Shown: in pieces, positions 1 to 6,981 of the stretch
How the letters are laid out: each line of letters begins with the position of its first letter
Numbering within the stretch: position 1 is the stretch's first letter
Position numbers and translations under genes: made by a program
Notes under the pieces: generated by a model
Database searches by the model: none
Seen by the model: the letters and a program-made list of their open reading frames with translations, nothing else
Told to the model about the DNA's origin: nothing
Origin: Bacteroidales bacterium UBA5235
Lineage (GTDB): Bacteria > Bacteroidota > Bacteroidia > Bacteroidales > VadinHA17
Direction of reading: 5' to 3'
Assembly: GCA_002409145.1 (NCBI GenBank)
Contig: DHUL01000092.1
Coordinates: 1 to 12,833 of the forward strand
Length of the DNA stretch: 12,833 nt

Positions 1-476
1 CCTTCAGGAGGCTGAAGTCAATAATATTGTATTGGCATACCTCATAACAATTGACAGGCAGATACAGGCAGTTCTGATCCCGGATTTCTTCCTGACAACT
101 CCCTGGCTTATTCAAAAAAATTCCCGGTTAAAAAGGCCACAACGGACAGGAGTTACCAGGTTGATGTGAAAAACAAATTCTTCCGGATTATGTCCGCTGT
201 TGACCACCTGAACTGAATATTAAGGACCTGAAAATCACGATAAACGGCGAACAGGCCGAAATCTATTCGCTGCAGAAATATCTTGAGACGGGCAAGGATA
301 ATGCAATGCCTGCATACCTGGTACAGATACGCCGGCTGGCACCTGCATTTGGAAAGCAGACTATACTGGTAGAATATGATAAAACCGTTGAACTGAATGG
401 AAAGAATTTTTTCCGGAACAGCATGGGCTACTTCCAGTTTTATGCCAATTACTCAGGGTTGTCTGCTTTCAACTGA
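1..476 (+). pseudogene. Decayed 3' portion of an unrecognised protein gene
   Basis: No single frame is open across this stretch, but protein-like sequence continues through three frames: positions 2-169 in one, about 114-216 in the next, and 204-476 in the third, ending in TGA at 474-476. The first switch fits a run of seven A at 114-120; the second lies near 204-214. The last part (about 90 residues) reads like a beta-rich extracytoplasmic domain, with short stretches such as ITINGEQAEIYSL, TILVEYDKTVELNG and GYFQFYANYSG. I do not recognise the family. The only internal Met in the last frame is at 306, with no ribosome binding site, so a stand-alone gene is unlikely. It is convergent with the antiporter gene. 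The frameshifts could be real decay or sequencing errors, and the 5' part lies outside the window. Confidence 0.45.
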
Positions 477-551
477 ATTATACCAACTCCGGAGAATGCC
501 AATTTGCAGGAGAAACAATCAGAGTTTTCCAATCAGGTAACATGGCATGAC

Positions 552-2042
552 CTAATCGACTCCCAGGGCTTTGTATGTCTCCGCCAGGGCTTCATTGCTT
601 TCTGTGATTACAAGCAGCCTGTCATTTTCATGTAGAGGAGTCTTGCCTGTCGGCACGAAATAGATGTCATCCCGTTTGACCATTACAACCAGTGTCTTTT
701 CCGGGAGAGGCAGATCCATAAGGTTTTTACCTTTCTCCAGCGACCGGGAAGTCACAACCAGCTCGGAAGTTATTGTCTTTATGTCACCTGAGAACTCGAC
801 GTCAAATTCCTCGAGTTGTCTTTTCTCCATCGGTTTTTCCGCCAGTCCAAGCAACATTGCCACCCTTGGGAGAGTGGTCCCCTGAACAAGCAATGAAACA
901 AGGGTGCAGAGGAATACGATGTTGAAGATGAGCCTGGCATGCGGAACCTCTGCTGCAAGTGGCAGGATGGCAAATACTATCGGGACTGCGCCGCGCAGGC
1001 CGACCCATGAGACAAAGGTTTTATCCCTCACCGGCATCTTCCTGAAGGGAGCAAGACACAGGAAAACAGTGAGTGGTCTTGTGACAAAAATCATTATGAA
1101 ACTGATTATCAGCCCGGGAATCAATACCGGGATCAGCTCCCTCGGGTTAACCAGCAGCCCCAGGGTGAGGAACAGGAAAAGCTGGCTCATCCATGCCAGG
1201 CCGTCAAAAAAATTCATGGATGACCGTTTGTGGGCCAGCTTCGCATTTCCGATGACCAGTCCGCCAATATAAACAGCGAGAAAACTGTTACCCTTGAGAA
1301 AGTACGTAAGTGAAAAAATAAGTATGCAGAAGGTAAAGACAAGGATGGGATAGAGTGATGTATTTTCGATTTTGATATGGTTTATAATATGTACGGCCAG
1401 TTTCCCGACGGCATATCCTGAGACCGCTCCTACTGCCAGCTGAAGGAGCAGCGTACCTCCCGCGAGCCAGTAATTCGGGGCAGTCCCCATGTTGATAATC
1501 TCTATCAGGGTGATAACAAGAACATAAGCCATCGGGTCGTTGCTTCCGCTCTCCAGCTCAAGCATGGGTCGGAGGTTGTTTTTGAGGTGGAGGCCCTTCG
1601 ATCTCAGTATGGAAAACACCGAGGCTGAATCCGTTGATGACATGGTGGCTGCCAACAGCAGGGCAGTCAGCAGGCTTATGCCTGAGGTATCAGCAGTCAG
1701 CCCCAGGAGTCCCCATACAGCCAGGCCGGTCAGTATTGCTGTCAACATCACTCCTATTGTTGCCAGGATTGCTCCCTGCGAAATGACCGGGCGTATTTCC
1801 GAGATCCTTGTGTCCAGTCCCCCGGAGAAGAGGATGATACACAGTGCAATAGTTCCTATAGTCTGTGCAACATGAATATCCCCGAACTCTATTCCGAGGC
1901 CATCAGTGCCGCTCAGCATCCCGACGGACAGGAAAAGCAGCAGGGCGGGGACTCCGAACTTTGAGCTTGCCTTCCCCGCAAAAATGCTCATCAGGAACAG
2001 CACGGACATACCCAGGAGTATGAGTTCAAGTTGCGGTTTCAT
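552..2042 (-). CDS. nhaP2: Potassium/proton antiporter, CPA1 family (NhaP2/CvrA type)
   Basis: Inner-membrane cation/proton antiporter that expels K+ (or Na+) in exchange for protons, for volume and pH homeostasis. From ATG 2042 the protein has 496 residues, the usual length of the family. About residues 5-400 are a polytopic Na+/H+ exchanger domain (PF00999 type). It carries the ATMSSTDSASVFSILR segment, the ion-binding Asn-Asp pair in ESGSNDPMAYVL (N168, D169) and the conserved WVGLRGAVPIV segment. The last roughly 80 residues look like a TrkA-C (RCK_C) ligand-binding domain, ending in NDRLLVITESNEAL. That combination is typical of NhaP2 rather than of plain NhaP. An in-frame TTG at 2051 would add three residues; ATG at 2042 is preferred. 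A perfect inverted repeat and a possible -7 box lie just upstream. Family is certain; the transported ion is inferred. Confidence 0.93.
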   Translation of the reverse strand: MKPQLELILLGMSVLFLMSIFAGKASSKFGVPALLLFLSVGMLSGTDGLGIEFGDIHVAQTIGTIALCIILFSGGLDTRISEIRPVISQGAILATIGVMLTAILTGLAVWGLLGLTADTSGISLLTALLLAATMSSTDSASVFSILRSKGLHLKNNLRPMLELESGSNDPMAYVLVITLIEIINMGTAPNYWLAGGTLLLQLAVGAVSGYAVGKLAVHIINHIKIENTSLYPILVFTFCILIFSLTYFLKGNSFLAVYIGGLVIGNAKLAHKRSSMNFFDGLAWMSQLFLFLTLGLLVNPRELIPVLIPGLIISFIMIFVTRPLTVFLCLAPFRKMPVRDKTFVSWVGLRGAVPIVFAILPLAAEVPHARLIFNIVFLCTLVSLLVQGTTLPRVAMLLGLAEKPMEKRQLEEFDVEFSGDIKTITSELVVTSRSLEKGKNLMDLPLPEKTLVVMVKRDDIYFVPTGKTPLHENDRLLVITESNEALAETYKALGVD

Positions 2043-2080
2043 TTGCGTCAATATTCATTTTACACTTCATGGTTCAATAT

Positions 2081-2127
2081 CTTCGGGCCGGAGAGCCCGT
2101 CGCCGGAGTGTACCCTCCGGCCCGAAG
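2081..2127. repeat. Perfect 13-bp inverted repeat with a competing inner hairpin
   Basis: CTTCGGGCCGGAG (2081-2093) pairs perfectly with CTCCGGCCCGAAG (2115-2127) around a 21-nt loop. The loop holds a second copy of GCCGGAG (2102-2108; the first is 2087-2093), which could pair with CTCCGGC (2115-2121) in a tighter 7-bp hairpin with a 6-nt loop. The two pairings exclude each other. The element lies 28 nt after the stop of the minus-strand gene at 2155 and about 40 nt before the antiporter start. Neither side has a T-run, so it is not a classical intrinsic terminator. It may be a terminator for the upstream gene, a 5' stabilising or attenuating structure for the antiporter mRNA, or a dispersed REP-like element. 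Confidence 0.8.
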
Positions 2128-2135
2128 CAAAACTA
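2128..2135 (-). promoter_or_regulatory. Possible -7 box for the antiporter gene (TAGTTTTG)
   Basis: On the minus strand TAGTTTTG matches the Bacteroidota -7 consensus TAnnTTTG. It directly abuts the inverted repeat, so a transcript started here would carry the hairpin at its 5' end. I see no good -33 TTTG at the expected distance, so this is a weak call. Confidence 0.3.
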
Positions 2136-2154
2136 AACCATTCAGCTTAAGATT

Positions 2155-2652
2155 CTAGCTTTTATTCTTCTGTAAATAGGATAAAATTATTTTCTGCCAC
2201 TTTTCTGCAAGTGCCCGCTCGCTGCCCAGCGAAGGGAAAATCGCATTGCTGTAAAACTCCAGCCTCTTCCCGCCTAAAGCTTTGTCAGTGAATGTAATTA
2301 CCAGGCTGATGCCCTCTACCACGGTCATGCTCCCGTTCGGAGTCTTCTCAGTCCTGGCTGTTACATCAACCCTGCAGTCCTTTACTCCGGCCAGCTCTGT
2401 CATCTCTTCCTGCAGCGACTCTCCGGACTTCCTGAGATAAAACAACATGCCCCTGCCCGGGTCAATACCAATGGCATAGGCCCCCTTCCATGCATCTGAC
2501 CCGGTAAGTGCAAGTCCCTTTGCAGATGCGGAAGCCTTCAGCGCGGCAATCATCGACTTATCCTTCGCTACATTTTTGAAATGTCCGATAACAAATGGCG
2601 CCAGTATGAGCAGCACCAGTCCGAAAACTATAATATAAACTGTAATTCCCAT
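2155..2652 (-). CDS. Membrane-anchored protein of unknown function
   Basis: I do not recognise this 165-residue protein. Residues about 3-23 (ITVYIIVFGLVLLILAPFVI) form one strongly hydrophobic helix, followed by a basic stretch (HFKNVAKDKS). This suggests a single N-terminal anchor with the remaining ~135 residues soluble, probably cytoplasmic by the positive-inside rule. The soluble part alternates short beta-like segments (YAIGIDPGRGMLFYLRK, SLVITFTDKALGGKRLEFY) with a C-terminal amphipathic helix rich in Lys. There are no cysteines suggesting metal binding apart from one (KDCRVDV), and no catalytic motif that I can name. The start is ATG 2652, with no Shine-Dalgarno sequence before it. 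It lies upstream of the antiporter gene on the same strand, 112 bp away with a hairpin between, so co-transcription is uncertain. Confidence 0.75.
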   Translation of the reverse strand: MGITVYIIVFGLVLLILAPFVIGHFKNVAKDKSMIAALKASASAKGLALTGSDAWKGAYAIGIDPGRGMLFYLRKSGESLQEEMTELAGVKDCRVDVTARTEKTPNGSMTVVEGISLVITFTDKALGGKRLEFYSNAIFPSLGSERALAEKWQKIILSYLQKNKS

Positions 2653-2760
2653 TTTCGTATGTAATTAAAAATGAAACAAATAACTGTCAGGACATCATAC
2701 AATGGCATGATTGCCACGCATAAGCTGTCCGGGGCAGCAATTAACTAAACGACAGATTAT

Positions 2761-2785
2761 TGCCGGCTGAGTCAACCAGCCGGCA
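2761..2785. terminator. GC-rich 9-bp hairpin after the 124-residue ORF
   Basis: TGCCGGCTG (2761-2769) and CAGCCGGCA (2777-2785) form a perfect stem with a 7-nt loop. The hairpin begins 5 nt after the stop codon of the minus-strand ORF ending at 2791, where a terminator would be expected. There is no T-run on either side, so termination is inferred from position and stability only. Confidence 0.5.
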
Positions 2786-2790
2786 GCGAC

Positions 2791-3165
2791 TTACAGGAAA
2801 TAATGAAACGGGAATATCAGGTCAGTTGAAGCAATATCAATATAAACCGTTCCGGCGTATGCCAGAAAGGCCGTTTTCTTCACCTCCTCCATTGCTCCTG
2901 ACCAGGCCGGCAGGTCTGACAGGCCCGGCGACAGCGGCCTGTCACAGGGAGCTGGCGGTTGTTTTCGGGTATCGGCAGGATTACCTGTCCCCTTATTCAG
3001 TATCAGCAGTACCGGATAGTTACCTTCGGCAATTACCGTCCGGGAAAACGGGGTGTCCTCCTGAAGCGGTTCATAATACCGCGGGTAATATCCTCTGATT
3101 CCATAGCAAAGAAACAGGAATGTAAGCCCGATAAGTATTCCTTTGAAGTGCCTTTGCCTGATCAT
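2791..3165 (-). CDS. Small exported or membrane-anchored protein of unknown function
   Basis: This ORF of 124 residues has no family I can name. The N-terminus MIRQRHFKGILIGLTFLFLC is a charged stretch followed by a hydrophobic segment, so it could be a signal anchor or a signal peptide. The rest is Pro- and Tyr-rich (GYYPRYYEP; PPAPCDRPLSPGL), with a hydrophobic C-terminus. The case for a real gene is mostly contextual. A promoter matching the Bacteroidota consensus (TTTG-N18-TAACTTTG) lies immediately before the ATG, so the transcript would be nearly leaderless, and a strong hairpin follows the stop by 5 nt. Codon use resembles the neighbours. Overlapping plus-strand ORFs look like shadows. 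The promoter lies against the broken end of the GH44 remnant, so the gene may have been trimmed or newly formed by the same rearrangement. Confidence 0.5.
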   Translation of the reverse strand: MIRQRHFKGILIGLTFLFLCYGIRGYYPRYYEPLQEDTPFSRTVIAEGNYPVLLILNKGTGNPADTRKQPPAPCDRPLSPGLSDLPAWSGAMEEVKKTAFLAYAGTVYIDIASTDLIFPFHYFL

Positions 3166-3169
3166 AATG

Positions 3170-3199
3170 CAAAGTTAGCAAAATAAGGCCTGTATCAAA
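3170..3199 (-). promoter_or_regulatory. Bacteroidota-type promoter for the 124-residue ORF
   Basis: Read on the minus strand: -33 TTTG (3196-3199), an 18-nt spacer, and -7 TAACTTTG (3170-3177). The ATG begins 4 nt after the -7 box, so the transcription start would fall at or next to the start codon, giving a leaderless or almost leaderless mRNA. Confidence 0.55.
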
Positions 3200-3214
3200 T
3201 CCCGGTCCGGGCCG

Positions 3215-4037
3215 GAAGGCCTGGGCCTTGATAAAAACCAGTTCATTTACTGGAGCATGGACAATGAGCCCGAGATATGGAACGGCACCCATGATGACTT
3301 GATGCCCTCGCTGCTGTCTGCCTCCGCATTCATGAATTCATATTTCGCCGTGGCGAAGAAAGCCCGCGAGAGGTTTCCGGAAATCAAACTTACCGGGCCG
3401 GTGCCTGCCAACGAATGGCAGTGGAATAAATGGGGAAGTGAATCACTGACCATCAACGGGAAATATTACTGCTGGCTGGAATACTTCATAAAACGGGTTG
3501 CCGACGAGCAGAAGGCAACAGGAATACGCCTCCTCGATGCTCAGTACGTTTGCAGATAACGGTGTTGGGATATTTACACCCTGGTCGTGGAAGACCGGTA
3601 TGTGGGAGACGTTGCACCTGTTCAGCCGTTATGCAAAAACAACAAAGGTCAGAACCACCTCATCCGGTGAGGCTGCCGTTTCAGGCAACTCGTTCGCACT
3701 CACACTGCCGTTCTTGTCGACCACAGCCGTAATACTGGCCGGAACAGGAACAGGCATTGAAGAGAACCAGCCGGAATTAACCGGGTTGAAGTCAATAAGG
3801 ATTTATCACAACCCTACATCGGGAAAATTCAGAATTCACTTTGATGACCAGGTCCCTGGAAATATTACACTGAAGTTCACTGATATAGCTGGTAACGAAG
3901 TGTTGAGCATCCGGGCTGAAAACAATTCGGAAATCGATCTGTCACAGACAGCGCTTGCCGGCGGTATGTACATTGTAACTGCTGAATCCCTTGGGTATAC
4001 CTGGCATACAAAGCTGGTTTACAAAAATTTAAGATAA
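3215..4037 (+). pseudogene. Broken GH44 glycoside hydrolase with T9SS sorting tail
   Basis: Remnant of a secreted GH44 enzyme (endoglucanase/xyloglucanase family). The first piece (about 3215-3559) contains GLDKNQFIYWSMDNEPEIWNG, in which the Glu of DNEP corresponds to the family's acid/base residue, then the LTGPVPANEW segment, and runs to RLLD. There the frame is lost and a stop follows at 3557. The second piece, one frame over (from about 3534), resumes with STFADNGVGIFTPWSWKTG, a short beta region, and a C-terminal type A T9SS sorting domain (YHNPTSGKFRI ... LAGGMYIVTAE ... KLVYKNLR). By comparison with the family, everything before DNEP is missing, as is the central segment that carries the nucleophile Glu. 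The gene therefore has a 5' truncation plus an internal deletion with a frameshift, and cannot encode an active enzyme. The exact left limit is uncertain; the frame is open back to 3179. Confidence 0.82.
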
Positions 4038-4040
4038 TAC

Positions 4041-4061
4041 TTCAGGACTCTCTATCCTGAA
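4041..4061. terminator. Possible bidirectional terminator hairpin
   Basis: TTCAGGA (4041-4047) and TCCTGAA (4055-4061) form a 7-bp stem with a 7-nt loop, exactly between the convergent stops at 4037 (plus) and 4067 (minus). On the minus strand the sequence after the stem becomes AT-rich, with a short T-run about 10 nt further on. A weak terminator shared by both genes is plausible. Confidence 0.4.
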
Positions 4062-4066
4062 ACTGC

Positions 4067-4723
4067 TTATAGTGTCAGGACCTCCGAATGACGGTTTTTT
4101 CTTTGCAGTAACCATAATATCAGCACCAGGAGTCCCGAGATTATCAGGCCAATATCTTCCTTTATCCCAAGTGAAACAGGTACGATGCCACCGAATGAGT
4201 AAAACACAGGTATTATGACCAGGTAGCCGGGTACTTTCTTTACAGGCAAAAACAGTATTCCCAGCGTAAAGACTGTAAGGGGACAAGGCGCCAGGCCGAA
4301 TGGCAGAATTTCCGGGTACCCCCTTCCCCATGCATATTCCAGTGCCGGATAACCGATTAAGGCATAGAGCATAATTATAAGCCCGCCTATAGTCTTCCAC
4401 CCGGAGTTCAGCCGGAATGCCAAGTCATTCCTGGTCAATCCGCTGTAAAGGAATATCAAACCCTGGAGTATAAATAAAACTCCAAAGACAATCCCTAACT
4501 GTGTTAACTTGCTGAAAAAGATAAAATTAAATACAATCCCAACCCAGATCCAAAGTATGCCCAGCCAGACTGCAATTATCTTCCCGGAATGTCTGACCTG
4601 CATGAATATCATCACAATGATTGCTATTGTCACCAGGTACACGATTATCTGCAATGGCCATATGGCATTATTATAATCAGCCAGCATTGCCATGAATCCG
4701 TCAAAAGAGAATTTGAAATTCAT
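4067..4723 (-). CDS. DUF6064 family polytopic membrane protein
   Basis: This 218-residue integral membrane protein has about six to seven hydrophobic helices across its whole length, with no signal peptide and almost no soluble domain. The N-terminus, MNFKFSFDGFMAMLADYNNAIWPLQ followed by a helix, the Trp-rich second helix (WLGILWIWVGIVFNFIFF), the FGVLFILQGLIFLYSG segment, and the later GYPEILPFGLAPCPLTVFTLG segment are the pattern I associate with DUF6064. Members have no established biochemical role. The conserved Gly-Tyr-Pro and Cys-Pro residues in the loop before helix 5 are the most likely functional site, but this is inference. The start is ATG 4723, with only a weak purine stretch before it; TATCTTTA about 20 nt upstream is a one-mismatch -7 candidate. 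It converges on the GH44 remnant and is divergent from the operon to its right. Confidence 0.8.
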   Translation of the reverse strand: MNFKFSFDGFMAMLADYNNAIWPLQIIVYLVTIAIIVMIFMQVRHSGKIIAVWLGILWIWVGIVFNFIFFSKLTQLGIVFGVLFILQGLIFLYSGLTRNDLAFRLNSGWKTIGGLIIMLYALIGYPALEYAWGRGYPEILPFGLAPCPLTVFTLGILFLPVKKVPGYLVIIPVFYSFGGIVPVSLGIKEDIGLIISGLLVLILWLLQRKNRHSEVLTL

Positions 4724-4911
4724 CTTGCCACAGATTATGATAATGTAAAGATACCAAGAACTATAGAATGGCAGCCACTGAAACAGTAATCCGAAGCCCT
4801 AGGAGATAGAAATCCGGAGAGAGCCGATTGCACAGATAGTAAGCGCTCCCATGAACACTCCCTCAAACAGGAGGACACCGGAAAAGTTTTGAAAAGAAAA
4901 TGTATATTTTA

Positions 4912-4942
4912 TTTGACATTATGTAAACTATTATTATCTTTG
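4912..4942 (+). promoter_or_regulatory. Strong Bacteroidota-type promoter of the three-gene operon
   Basis: -33 TTTG (4912-4915), a 19-nt spacer, and -7 TATCTTTG (4935-4942) match the Bacteroidota consensus TTTG-N19-TAnnTTTG exactly. The predicted start lies around 4948, giving a leader of about 50 nt. The DNA around it is AT-rich. This is the best promoter match in the window. Confidence 0.75.
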
Positions 4943-4982
4943 TGTCGTCATTCTTTTACATATAGTATATATTAACAGACAC

Positions 4983-4989
4983 AGGGAGG
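4983..4989 (+). promoter_or_regulatory. Unusually good Shine-Dalgarno site (AGGGAGG)
   Basis: AGGGAGG lies 7 nt before ATG 4997 and fixes that start. It stands out because most genes here lack a Shine-Dalgarno sequence, as is usual in Bacteroidota. Confidence 0.7.
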
Positions 4990-4996
4990 TATTAAA

Positions 4997-5443
4997 ATGG
5001 GACACCATGAGAAGCAATCAATCGTATCAATCATCGGCTCGGTGCTGGTGATCGGACTTTACTCGCTCTATGTTTACAGGAACTACATCCAGGCAGATAT
5101 GGGGCTTCTGAACGATTTCCGGTTCTGGGGGAAATCGTTTCTATACCTGATACCGGTGGCAATTGTTGTGCAGATTGTGATCCAGATCTTGTTTGCAATT
5201 GCAAACCGCATCATCACGCAGGAGGATATTCCTGATATAACCGATGAGCGCGACAAGCTGATAGAACTTAAATGCATCCGGATCTCGCACTGGATATTCA
5301 CTTTAGGATTTATGCTGGCGATGGGCGCGCTGGCAATTGGAATGAAACCATATGTAATGTTTCTTACCCTTATCTGCACAGGTTTTGTGGCCAGCCTGGC
5401 ATCGGAAGTTGCAAAAATCATTTATTACAGAATGGGAGCGTAA
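4997..5443 (+). CDS. Four-helix membrane protein (DUF2178-like)
   Basis: First gene of the operon. The 148-residue product has four predicted membrane segments: about residues 9-26, 37-68, 95-115 and 117-142. Between helices 2 and 3 is an acidic/basic cytoplasmic loop (ITQEDIPDITDERDKLIEL), whose DERDKLIELK motif resembles the DER-x-x-x-I-x-x-K motif of small membrane proteins such as DUF2178. Such proteins are commonly encoded next to a short XRE regulator, as here. Biochemical function is unknown; a sensor or anti-repressor role for the loop towards the next gene product is only inference. The start is supported by AGGGAGG 7 nt upstream. The stop is followed by a single base and then the start of the XRE gene, so the two are probably translationally coupled. 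Confidence 0.85.
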   Translation: MGHHEKQSIVSIIGSVLVIGLYSLYVYRNYIQADMGLLNDFRFWGKSFLYLIPVAIVVQIVIQILFAIANRIITQEDIPDITDERDKLIELKCIRISHWIFTLGFMLAMGALAIGMKPYVMFLTLICTGFVASLASEVAKIIYYRMGA

Positions 5444-5444
5444 C

Positions 5445-5720
5445 ATGGACAACGAAAAAGTATTTATCAGCAACAACATCCGCAGGCTCCGCTTTTTTGC
5501 AAATGAGATGACCCAGCAGGAGCTGGCAGACAGAACCGGGGTTACCCGCCAGACAATTGTGGCAATCGAGAACGGGAAGTACTTCCCGTCGCTGGAGCTG
5601 GCATTCCGGATTGCACACACCTTCAAAGTTCAGTTGTCCGATGTATTTACATATTTCCCGGAGAATGACCAGGTTCATATCAAATTCATGGCCAAACAGG
5701 CCAAAAAAGAAAAAACATAA
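5445..5720 (+). CDS. XRE-family helix-turn-helix transcriptional regulator
   Basis: This 91-residue DNA-binding protein consists of almost nothing but one XRE/Cro-C1 helix-turn-helix (about residues 10-68), with the recognition region TQQELADRTGVTRQTIVAIE and the typical GKYFPSLELAFRIA and LSDVF segments. The basic C-terminal tail (KFMAKQAKKEKT) is probably disordered. It belongs to the short YozG-like group that usually controls its own operon with a partner membrane protein. ATG 5445 is chosen over a longer in-frame start at 5385, because it lies 1 nt after the upstream stop and follows a GGGAG sequence (5435-5439), and because the extra residues would only read through the upstream gene. 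The likely target is the promoter at 4912-4942, but I find no clear symmetrical operator. Confidence 0.9.
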   Translation: MDNEKVFISNNIRRLRFFANEMTQQELADRTGVTRQTIVAIENGKYFPSLELAFRIAHTFKVQLSDVFTYFPENDQVHIKFMAKQAKKEKT

Positions 5721-5721
5721 G

Positions 5722-6717
5722 ATGAAAGCAATAGTCTATACAGAGTACGGGGAACCGGATGTTCTTCATTTGCAGGAGGTGGAAAAACCCTCTCCTGAAA
5801 GCAACGAGGTTCTTGTAAGGGTTCATGCTGTCTCGGTAAATTACGGGGATATCATTGCCCGCAATTTCAAAAACCTTCCGGCCGGTGAATTCAATATGCT
5901 GTCACTGTTCCGGGTATTTGCACGGATTGGCTTTGGCTTCAGCAGGCCCAAACGAACAATCCTGGGAAACACATTCGCCGGAGAGGTTGAAATGGTTGGC
6001 AGTGATGTTAAGCAATTCAAAGGAGGCGACCAGGTTTTTGGTTACACCGGCGAGAACATGGGCGCTTATGCAGAGTACCTCTCCTTTCCCGTGGATGGCA
6101 TCATTGCTCCGAAGCCTTCACATATGACCTATGAGGAGGCTTCCGCAGTTCCTTACGGATCAACGATGGCACTCTGCCTGTTGAGAAAGGTGAATATTCA
6201 GAAAGGACAGCGTGTCATTGTCATCGGCGCCTCCGGCGCGATCGGTTCAGCAGCCGTACAGCTTGCCAGCCATTACTTCGGGGCGGAAGTCACGGGTGTA
6301 TGCAGCACTCAGGGAATGGAATATGTAAAGAGCCTGGGAGCAGTCAGGGTGATAGATTATAAAAATGAAGACTTTACAAAAAACGGGGAGTCATATGACC
6401 TCATTATTGATATCCTGGGCAAGGGATCTTTTTCAAAATACAAGGCATCACTGAGACCAAACGGAATCTACATGCCGGTAAGTTTTAAATCCTCAAAACT
6501 GCTTCAGATGATCCGGACATCAGTGACCGGAGGCAAAAGGGTTATTTGTGCGCTGGCAACTCCAAAACAGGAGGATCTGCGTTTCATCAGGGAGTTCTTT
6601 GAAGACCGGAGACTAAAGCCTGTGATCGATCAGACCTTCCCCCTTGAAAAGGCAGCCGAAGCCCACAGGTATGTTGAGGCCGGGGAGAAAAAAGGGTGCG
6701 TGGTTTTAACGGTATAG
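5722..6717 (+). CDS. Zinc-less NAD(P)-dependent alcohol dehydrogenase / quinone reductase (MDR family)
   Basis: A 331-residue medium-chain dehydrogenase/reductase, probably cytosolic and NADPH-linked, reducing a quinone or an alpha,beta-unsaturated carbonyl. The N-terminal GroES-like domain (about residues 1-135) starts MKAIVYTEYGEPDVLHL and has SVNYGD where zinc-dependent members carry the catalytic Cys; no structural-zinc Cys cluster is present. This puts it in the quinone-oxidoreductase/RTN4IP1-like branch. The Rossmann domain has VIVIGASGAIGSAAVQLA (residues 165-182), with the nucleotide-binding glycines. The C-terminus GCVVLTV is typical. ATG 5722 lies 1 nt after the stop of the XRE gene; a longer open frame upstream only overlaps that gene. 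It is the last gene of the operon, so it is likely controlled by the XRE protein, perhaps as an electrophile or redox response. The substrate cannot be told from sequence. Confidence 0.88.
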   Translation: MKAIVYTEYGEPDVLHLQEVEKPSPESNEVLVRVHAVSVNYGDIIARNFKNLPAGEFNMLSLFRVFARIGFGFSRPKRTILGNTFAGEVEMVGSDVKQFKGGDQVFGYTGENMGAYAEYLSFPVDGIIAPKPSHMTYEEASAVPYGSTMALCLLRKVNIQKGQRVIVIGASGAIGSAAVQLASHYFGAEVTGVCSTQGMEYVKSLGAVRVIDYKNEDFTKNGESYDLIIDILGKGSFSKYKASLRPNGIYMPVSFKSSKLLQMIRTSVTGGKRVICALATPKQEDLRFIREFFEDRRLKPVIDQTFPLEKAAEAHRYVEAGEKKGCVVLTV

Positions 6718-6783
6718 AACAAATGCCGGTATTGTCAAAGAAACCTTTCCCTTCAATTAGAATATCGTAACCTGCAGATCTAG

Positions 6784-6981
6784 TCAGAAGAGCAGCGACA
6801 GGCATGTAAGACCGCCGTCCATCTTCCTGAACTCTGACATATCAAGTTCGATTATGTTGTAACCGAGCTCCAGTATTTTCCTCTTCGATTTCGTAAATCC
6901 TTTTGCAATCAGGATATATTCATTGACCCGCAGGCAATTGGCCGAATAATATTCTTCAGGGTCAGGTCCGGCCTCCCGGCC
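6784..6981 (-). pseudogene. 3' remnant of a DDAH/amidinotransferase-family gene
   Basis: The last 65 codons of an N(G),N(G)-dimethylarginine dimethylaminohydrolase-like protein (pentein fold) remain. The recognisable part runs from YYSANCLRVNEYILIA through GYNIIELDMSEFRKMDGG to the C-terminal LTCLSLLF, in which the Cys matches the family's catalytic Cys. The N-terminal and central parts, with the other substrate and catalytic residues, are absent. The fragment has no start codon of its own. It is in the same frame as murA and begins directly after the murA TGA, so only stop-codon readthrough could translate it. An 8-bp tandem repeat (6968-6983) lies at the junction and suggests a deletion scar. 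The intact gene would be about 250-300 codons long. Confidence 0.8.

Noticed and set aside
2043..2051. TTG start for the antiporter at 2051
   Set aside because: It would add only three residues with a rare start codon and no ribosome site; ATG 2042 is simpler, although the TTG cannot be fully excluded.
2760..3098. 112-codon plus-strand ORF
   Set aside because: It is antisense to the 124-residue ORF that has a promoter and a hairpin, begins inside that hairpin, and its protein reads like a reverse-strand shadow rich in Pro, Arg and Ser.
4797..4912. Short protein-like minus-strand frame ending at an in-frame TAG near 4799
   Set aside because: Under 40 residues, no usable start of its own, runs into the operon promoter, and no family recognised.
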